A stretch of 11,391 nucleotides of DNA from JBQCEE01 sp051960575 (GTDB lineage Bacteria; Actinomycetota; Actinomycetes; Mycobacteriales; Jatrophihabitantaceae), in contig NZ_JBQCEE010000354.1 in assembly GCF_051960575.1 (NCBI RefSeq), positions 1 through 11,391 of the forward strand. Reading direction: 5' to 3'. Every line of letters starts with the position of its first letter. Within the stretch, counting starts at the first letter, position 1. Of this stretch, positions 6,698 to 11,391 are shown piece after piece. Made by a program: the position numbers and the translations under genes. The notes beneath the pieces are model-generated. The model had not been told where the DNA came from, made no database searches, and worked only from the letters and a program-made list of their open reading frames with translations.

Positions 6698-6716
6698 GCC
6701 GGTCCGCACGACCGGC
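6698..6716 (+). promoter_or_regulatory. Hairpin between permease and binding-protein genes
   Basis: GCCGGTC and GACCGGC form a perfect 7-bp stem around the loop CGCAC, six bases after the permease stop. Flanking GAC (6691-6693) and GTC (6717-6719) could extend it past an internal bulge. No U-tract follows, so it is more likely an RNA stability or processing element than an intrinsic terminator. The loop shares GCAC with the second hairpin after the binding-protein gene. Confidence 0.5.
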
Positions 6717-6792
6717 GTCCCCGATCGACCTCTTCCATGCTCCACCGGCGATCCCGCCATGTCCGGCAGTCGACACCCTGAAAGGACTCCCC

Positions 6793-7941
6793 ATGCCCAA
6801 GATCACGTCCGCGGTCCGCCTGATGACCGCGGCCAGCGCGGTCGCCGTCCTGGCCAGCGCCTGCAGCAGTTCGGGTGGCTCCGGTGCGGCCGCTGGCGGT
6901 GGCGGTGGCAGTACGGCCGCCGGTGGCTCGACCAGCAGCGGTTCGGCGGTCGCCGGCGCGCCGTCCTGGTGCGGACCGAAGAAGATCACCCTCGGCCTGA
7001 CCGACGGCTTCGGCGGCAACAGCTGGCGGCTGGTGACGACAGCCTCGGCGAAGGCCGAGATCGCCAAGTGCCCGAGCGTGACGAGCTTCAGCTACGCCGA
7101 CGGCCAGGGCAACGTGCAGAAGGCGATCTCCGACATCCAGGGCATGGTCGCCAAGGGCGTCAACGCACTCGTCGTGTTCCCGGACGCCGGACAAGCCGTC
7201 CTGCCCGCCCTCCGCAGTGCCTACAAGGCCGGCGTGGTCACCGTTCCCTACCGCGTCAACCCGGGCGGCAAGGACGGCGTCGACTACACGACCTGGATCG
7301 GCGCCGACTTCGCCAACGACGGCAAGAACTGGGCCAACTGGATCATGAAGAACCTGCCGGGCGGCGGCAACATCCTCTTCCTCTCCGGCCCGGCCGGCAA
7401 CAGCCAGGGCATCACCGAGGGCAAGGCGATGCACGAGGTGCTCGACCCGACGGGCAAGTACAAGTGGATCGGTACGCAGCCCTTCGAGGTCACCAACTGG
7501 GACCCGTCGCTGAGCCAGCAGGTGCTCTCGGCGGACATCGCCAAGTACTCGAAGATCGACGTCATCGTGTCCGATTTCGGGCCGTCGCTCGTCGGCGCGC
7601 TCCCGGCCTTCGAGAAGAGCGGCCGCTCGATCCCCGCGCTGGTCACCTCGGACGGCAACGCGCTGTCGTGCTTCTGGGAGGACCACAAGGCCAAGAACCC
7701 GGACTTCAAGCTCTTCACCGTCGCGACCGGCAACGACAACGCCCGGCTGGCCGTGCAGTGGGCCGTGGCCAAGGCGACCGGTGGGACCCCGCCGAGCGAC
7801 ACGCAGTTCGAGGCGCCCGAGTACGAGGACTCGGTCAGCGGCCAGCCGCACCCGGTGACCTGTGACCGCAGCCTGCCTGGGGACGTCTACCTGTCGGCCC
7901 AGCTGTCCGGTGCGCAACAGGCTGCACTGTTCAAGAAGTAG
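6793..7941 (+). CDS. Substrate-binding lipoprotein of CUT2-type ABC importer
   Basis: The 382-residue product starts with a lipoprotein signal peptide: Lys/Arg near the N-terminus, a hydrophobic core, and LASAC with the lipidated Cys at 24. A Gly/Ser/Ala tether of about 35 residues follows. From about 64 the sequence is a periplasmic-binding-protein fold of the sugar-binding type (Peripla_BP_4): KKITLGLTDGFGGNSWR, then a DIQGMVAKGVNALVVFP segment at about 114-130 typical of this group. It would be anchored outside the membrane and deliver solute to the two permease domains. Four further cysteines (60, 93, 293, 357) could form two extracellular disulfides, a feature I infer. ATG 6793 has AAAGGA six bases upstream; upstream in-frame starts would bury the signal peptide. 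Hairpins lie on both sides of the gene. Ligand specificity cannot be read from the sequence. Confidence 0.92.
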   Translation: MPKITSAVRLMTAASAVAVLASACSSSGGSGAAAGGGGGSTAAGGSTSSGSAVAGAPSWCGPKKITLGLTDGFGGNSWRLVTTASAKAEIAKCPSVTSFSYADGQGNVQKAISDIQGMVAKGVNALVVFPDAGQAVLPALRSAYKAGVVTVPYRVNPGGKDGVDYTTWIGADFANDGKNWANWIMKNLPGGGNILFLSGPAGNSQGITEGKAMHEVLDPTGKYKWIGTQPFEVTNWDPSLSQQVLSADIAKYSKIDVIVSDFGPSLVGALPAFEKSGRSIPALVTSDGNALSCFWEDHKAKNPDFKLFTVATGNDNARLAVQWAVAKATGGTPPSDTQFEAPEYEDSVSGQPHPVTCDRSLPGDVYLSAQLSGAQQAALFKK

Positions 7942-7948
7942 GACGACA

Positions 7949-7977
7949 GGGCCGGCCGGTCGCACGCCGGCCGGCCC
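7949..7977 (+). promoter_or_regulatory. Strong GC hairpin between binding-protein and ATPase-permease genes
   Basis: GGGCCGGCCGG and CCGGCCGGCCC make a perfect 11-bp all-G/C stem with a 7-base loop, TCGCACG, starting eight bases after the binding-protein stop. No U-tract follows, and the next gene is in the same direction 40 bp further on. In other binding-protein operons such hairpins protect the upstream message from 3' decay and lower expression of downstream membrane components; that role is inferred here. Partial termination is the alternative. Confidence 0.65.
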
Positions 7978-8016
7978 CGTCCGACCAGCCGCTGACCCCA
8001 CGGAGAGGACCACCTC

Positions 8017-10527
8017 GTGAACGACCAGACGACGTTGACCGCGGCGTCGGCGACGGCCATGGCGCTGTCGGGGATCAGCAAGCACTACGACGGTGTCGCC
8101 GCGTTGCGGCAGGTCGACCTCGACATCCGTTGTGGCGAGGTCCATGCGCTGCTGGGCGAGAACGGTGCCGGGAAGTCGACCCTGATGGGGGTCGCATCCG
8201 GAGCGATCGCGCCCGACTCGGGCACGGTCGCGATCGGCGGCATGCGCTACTCGGCGCTGACCCCGGCGCAGGCGGTGCACCACCGGATCGCGATCGTGCA
8301 CCAGCACCCGGCCGTCATGCCCGACATGACCGTCGCGGAGAACATCCGCACCGCGGTGCCGGGGGCGGTGCTGCAGCGGTTGTCCGGCGGTGACCGACGG
8401 GCCGCGATGCGCGCGATGCTCGACGACGTCGGTTTCACGCCGCACCTCGAGGACCGCGTCGGCACGCTCAGCATCGCGCAGAAGCACCTGCTGGAGCTGG
8501 CGAAGGCGCTGGTCACCGAGCCGTCGCTGCTCATCCTCGACGAACCGACGGCGCCGCTCGGCAAGGAGTCCGTCGACCTGCTGTTCGACCGGGTGCGCGC
8601 TGCCGCTGCGCGCGGCACGGCAGTCGTCTACATCACCCACCGCCTCGCCGAGGTGCGGGCGCTCGCCGACCGCGTCACCGTGCTGCGAGACGGCGAGGTG
8701 AGCGGTAGCGCTCGGGTCAACGAGGTCAGCGACGACGAGTTGCTGGCGATGATCGTCGGTCGCCGGCTCGACCGCACCTTCCCGCCGAAGTGGGTGCCCG
8801 ACGGCGACGCGCCCGTGGTGCTCTCGGTCCAGGGACTGTCCGGTGACGGCTTCGACGACATCTCGTTCACGGCCCGTCGGGGCGAGATCATCGGTATCGC
8901 CGGGATCGTGGGCAACGGCCAGAGCGCGCTGCTCAAGGCACTCGCGGGGCTGAGCTCGTTCACCGGCGCGATCCGCATCGGGTCGAAGGACTACACCCGA
9001 GCACACCTCCGGCGTCGGTGCGGCTACCTGCCTGCTGACCGCCACCGCGACGGCCTCATGATGACGATGTCGGTGCGTGAGAACACCGCGCTGTCGGCAC
9101 TCGGCCAATTCCGCGGCGGACCGCTGCTCCGACCGGCCCGGGAGGACCGCGCGGTCGCGCGTGAGCTCGGCTCGCTCGCGGTGAAGACACCCTCCCGCGA
9201 GGCGCTCGTCTCGGCGTTGTCCGGTGGCAACCAGCAGAAGGTCGTGCTCGCCCGGGCGCTGCTCTCGAAACCGGCGATCCTCGTGGCCGACGAGCCGACC
9301 CAGGGCGTCGACGTCGGCGCCCGCGCTGAGATTTACCGCATCCTTCGCGAGATCTCGGCCGCCGGCGTTCCCGTCGTGGTCGCGTCCTCGGACGCGAAAG
9401 AACTCGAAGGGCTGTGCGACCGCGTCATCGTGATGTCGCGCGGCGCGCAGGTCGAGACCTTCGAGGGCGACGCCATCACCGAGGAGGCGCTGGTGCACTC
9501 GGCCGTCCGCGCCACCGGTCACCGGCGTGAGGCCACCGCGGCGCCACGCCGACGCTCCTCCTCGGCGCTCGGGCGGTTCGTCACCGGCGACTACGCACCC
9601 GTGATCGTCCTCGCCCTGGTGATGGCGGCGCTCGGCGTCTACGTGCTCGGACGCAACGACCGGTACCTCTCCGCCTTCAACATCACGTCGGTGACGACGT
9701 CCTGCGCAGCGCTCGGCTTCATCGCGCTCGGACAGACGATCGCCCTGCTCATCGGTGGCATCGACCTCTCGGTCGGTCCGCTCGCCGGGTTCATGGTGGT
9801 CGTCGGGTCGTTCTTCCTGGAGGACGGCAAGGGCGCGGGGACGATCGTGCTCGGGCTCGTGCTCATGCTCGCCTGCGGCATCGGCACCGGCGCCGTCAAC
9901 GGGTCGCTCATCCGGTTCGCGCGGTTCACGCCCGTCGCGGCGACCCTCGCCACCTACATCGGTCTGCAGGGCCTGAGCTACCTCCTCCGGTCGACGCCCG
10001 GCGGCTCCATCGGCAGTTCGGTGACCGACGTCGTCACCCGCAAGATCGGTCCCATCCCGTGGTCGTTCCTGATCATGGTCGCGCTCGGGCTCGCGCTCGA
10101 GGCCGGGCTGCGCTACCGGCGTACGGGGCTGGCGCTGCGCGCGGTCGGGTCGGACGAGGAGTCGGCCCGCAAGGTCGGGGTGCGTGTCACCCCGACCGTC
10201 ATCGGCGCCTACATCGCCTGTTCGACGCTCGTGTTCCTCGGCGCGATCGTGCTGCTCGCCCAGCTCGGCATCGGCGACCCGTCGCAGGGCACGAGCTACA
10301 CCCTGACCAGCATCACCGCCGTCGTGCTCGGCGGTACCAGTCTGGCCGGTGGCCGTGGGACGTTCCTCGGCACCGTGCTCGGCGCCGGCCTCATCGTCCA
10401 GGTGCTGAACGCCACCGTCTTCCTGAACCTGACCGAGACGTGGCAGTACTTCTTCCAGGGCGGCCTCGTCGTCGCCGCCGCCGTGATCTACAGCCAGGTG
10501 CGGCGCTCCGGCCGAGCCGCCGCCTAG
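8017..10527 (+). CDS. Fused ABC transporter: tandem RbsA-like ATPase plus RbsC-like permease
   Basis: This single 836-residue frame joins two units normally encoded separately. The first ATPase domain (about 17-255) has Walker A GENGAGKST at 47-55, Q-loop Gln96, signature LSIAQ at 151-155, Walker B LLILDEPT at 171-178 and His208. The second (about 266-497) has a degenerate Walker A, GNGQS at 299-303 with no lysine, an intact LSGGNQQK at 401-408, Walker B ILVADEPT at 421-428, and Ser-Ser-Asp where the H-loop His would be. This asymmetry is usual for RbsA-type ATPases. A basic linker at about 498-520 leads to a permease domain (about 525-828) with GQTIALLIGGIDLSVG at 572-587, AVGSDEESARKVGV at 709-722 and VVLGGTSLAGGRGTF at 769-783. 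GTG 8017 has GGAGAGG eight bases upstream. It probably assembles with the separate permease and the lipoprotein as a complete importer. Confidence 0.94.
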   Translation: MNDQTTLTAASATAMALSGISKHYDGVAALRQVDLDIRCGEVHALLGENGAGKSTLMGVASGAIAPDSGTVAIGGMRYSALTPAQAVHHRIAIVHQHPAVMPDMTVAENIRTAVPGAVLQRLSGGDRRAAMRAMLDDVGFTPHLEDRVGTLSIAQKHLLELAKALVTEPSLLILDEPTAPLGKESVDLLFDRVRAAAARGTAVVYITHRLAEVRALADRVTVLRDGEVSGSARVNEVSDDELLAMIVGRRLDRTFPPKWVPDGDAPVVLSVQGLSGDGFDDISFTARRGEIIGIAGIVGNGQSALLKALAGLSSFTGAIRIGSKDYTRAHLRRRCGYLPADRHRDGLMMTMSVRENTALSALGQFRGGPLLRPAREDRAVARELGSLAVKTPSREALVSALSGGNQQKVVLARALLSKPAILVADEPTQGVDVGARAEIYRILREISAAGVPVVVASSDAKELEGLCDRVIVMSRGAQVETFEGDAITEEALVHSAVRATGHRREATAAPRRRSSSALGRFVTGDYAPVIVLALVMAALGVYVLGRNDRYLSAFNITSVTTSCAALGFIALGQTIALLIGGIDLSVGPLAGFMVVVGSFFLEDGKGAGTIVLGLVLMLACGIGTGAVNGSLIRFARFTPVAATLATYIGLQGLSYLLRSTPGGSIGSSVTDVVTRKIGPIPWSFLIMVALGLALEAGLRYRRTGLALRAVGSDEESARKVGVRVTPTVIGAYIACSTLVFLGAIVLLAQLGIGDPSQGTSYTLTSITAVVLGGTSLAGGRGTFLGTVLGAGLIVQVLNATVFLNLTETWQYFFQGGLVVAAAVIYSQVRRSGRAAA

Positions 10528-10554
10528 ACCCGCCGACCCGTCGAAGGAGCCCCC

Positions 10555-11391
10555 GTGCGAGCCGCCCGCTTCCATGGCCAGAAGGACATCCGCATCGAGG
10601 ATGTCGACGTCCCGTCGATCAAAGCTCCTGACGACGTGCTCGTCGAGGTCGCCTGGTGCGGCATCTGCGGCACCGACCTCCACGAGTACCTCGTCGGGCC
10701 GATCGTCACCCCGGTCACGCCGCACCCGCTCACCGGGGTGACCCTGCCGCAGACACTCGGCCACGAGTTCTCGGCCCGCGTGGTCGAGGTCGGCCCCGAC
10801 GTCACCGATGTCCGCCCCGGTGATCGCGTCGCGGTGATGCCGGCGATCGTCTGCGGTCGCTGCACCTACTGCCGGCAGGGCCTCGGCCACCTCTGTGTCC
10901 GGTTCGCGTGCACCGGTCTGAGCGCCGAGACCGGCGGCCTCGCCCAGTACGCGGTGCTCAAGGACTACCAGGTGTCCGCGCTGCCCGACGCGGTCAGCGA
11001 CGTCGAGGGAGCGGTCGTCGAACCCGCCAGCGTCGCCGCGTACGGCATCGACCGCGTGGGCGTGCACGGCGGTGACGTCGTCCTGGTCACCGGTGCCGGA
11101 CCGATCGGCGTGCTGTCGGCGCTCTACGCCGACGCCATCGGCGCCTCGACCGTGGTGATCGCCGAGCCGAACCCGAACCGAGCGGCGCTCGCCCGGGCGC
11201 TCGACGTCGGCCCGGTGCTCGATCCCACAGCAGACGGGTTCGCCGACGCGATCGCCGAACTCACCCGCGGGCTCGGCGTCGACGTCGTCGCCGTGTGGTC
11301 GGGCTCGACGCCCGGGGTGTCGACCGCGCTGAGCAGGGTGCGCAAGCGGGGCGCCATGGTGCAGCCGGTTCTGCACACCAAGCCGGCGACG
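10555..11391 (+). CDS. Zinc-binding MDR, (R,R)-butanediol dehydrogenase-like (partial at right edge)
   Basis: From the GTG at 10555, with AAGGAG five bases upstream, the frame is open for 279 codons to the window edge. Residues suggest a fully equipped MDR: Cys38 in GICGTDLHEY, His70-Glu71 (LGHEF), the structural-zinc cysteines 100, 103, 106 and 114, Glu156 in VVEPASV, and the Rossmann motif GAGPIG at 180-185 with Glu204 at the end of strand two, favouring NAD(H). GTDLHEYLVGP and ACTGLSAETGGLAQY are close to the patterns of (R,R)-2,3-butanediol dehydrogenases, which oxidise vicinal diols or reduce acetoin; the actual substrate is unproven. About 70 C-terminal residues are missing. It starts 27 bp after the transporter fusion, so it probably belongs to that operon, and its MDR type resembles the gene at 3601 more than the one at 2576. 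Confidence 0.9.
   Translation, partial: MRAARFHGQKDIRIEDVDVPSIKAPDDVLVEVAWCGICGTDLHEYLVGPIVTPVTPHPLTGVTLPQTLGHEFSARVVEVGPDVTDVRPGDRVAVMPAIVCGRCTYCRQGLGHLCVRFACTGLSAETGGLAQYAVLKDYQVSALPDAVSDVEGAVVEPASVAAYGIDRVGVHGGDVVLVTGAGPIGVLSALYADAIGASTVVIAEPNPNRAALARALDVGPVLDPTADGFADAIAELTRGLGVDVVAVWSGSTPGVSTALSRVRKRGAMVQPVLHTKPAT

Noticed and set aside
6646..6792. Earlier in-frame starts for the binding protein
   Set aside because: They overlap the permease end and would place about 49 residues before the lipoprotein signal, which must be N-terminal. ATG 6793 has AAAGGA at correct spacing.
7949..7977. Intrinsic transcription terminator after the binding-protein gene
   Set aside because: The stem is strong but no U-tract follows, and a same-strand gene of the same system starts 40 bp later. 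Partial termination remains possible.
8901..8940. Loss of the Walker A lysine in the second ATPase domain as evidence of a defective transporter
   Set aside because: RbsA-type tandem ATPases commonly have a degenerate second nucleotide site, so this is normal for the family.
6601..11376. A very long open minus-strand frame of about 1591 codons
   Set aside because: It runs antisense through five good genes, has low-complexity Arg/Asp/Gly/Val-rich translation and no recognisable domain. It is explained by the third-position GC bias of the real plus-strand genes.
1..11391. CRISPR, tRNA/rRNA, insertion sequence or phage element
   Set aside because: No spaced direct repeats, cloverleaf-like sequence, transposase, terminal inverted repeats or phage genes were seen. 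The only tandem repeat is the 9-bp unit at 2499-2543.

Overview
The window reads as part of a high-GC actinobacterial genome. GC is visibly high (about 70% by eye) with strong G/C at third codon positions, GTG starts are common, intergenic gaps are short, and the binding protein is a lipoprotein with a Gly/Ser-rich linker typical of Actinobacteria. No genus can be assigned. I see no rRNA, tRNA, CRISPR array, insertion sequence or phage gene; it looks like one catabolic and transport locus.

Left arm, minus strand (1-1600): a PRISE-type SDR reductase is followed, with a 4-bp GTGA overlap, by the N-terminal part of an aldehyde dehydrogenase that runs off the left edge. The last ~50 bases at that edge look abnormal and may be poor sequence at a contig end.

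Control region (1601-1684): a compact divergent intergenic segment separates the SDR gene from an XRE-cupin regulator. It holds a perfect 7-5-7 palindrome and outer TTGACG-like elements facing both ways, the natural site for control by the adjacent regulator.

Centre, plus strand (1685-5554): regulator, a possible 27-codon SDL-repeat microORF coupled on both sides, two zinc-type medium-chain dehydrogenases (MDRs) with different zinc-ligand sets, and a beta-hydroxyacid dehydrogenase overlapping the second MDR by 8 bp.

Right arm, plus strand (5574-11391): a good sigma70-type promoter (TTGTGA-17-TATAGT) overlapped by an inverted repeat precedes a CUT2/ribose-type ABC importer. Its parts are an RbsC-like permease, a substrate-binding lipoprotein, and an 836-residue fusion of a tandem RbsA-like ATPase with a second RbsC-like permease. 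A third MDR, butanediol-dehydrogenase-like, follows and is cut by the right edge. Two GC-rich hairpins with related loops bracket the binding-protein gene.

Taken together (inference): a small hydroxylated compound is imported without phosphorylation and oxidised by alcohol, aldehyde and hydroxyacid dehydrogenases. No kinase, isomerase or aldolase is in view, so the substrate may be a polyol, diol or related alcohol rather than a sugar handled by a kinase route. The exact substrate cannot be read from the sequence. The most distinctive features are the ATPase-permease fusion paired with a separate permease, the PRISE reductase in a transport/catabolic locus, and the repetitive microORF.
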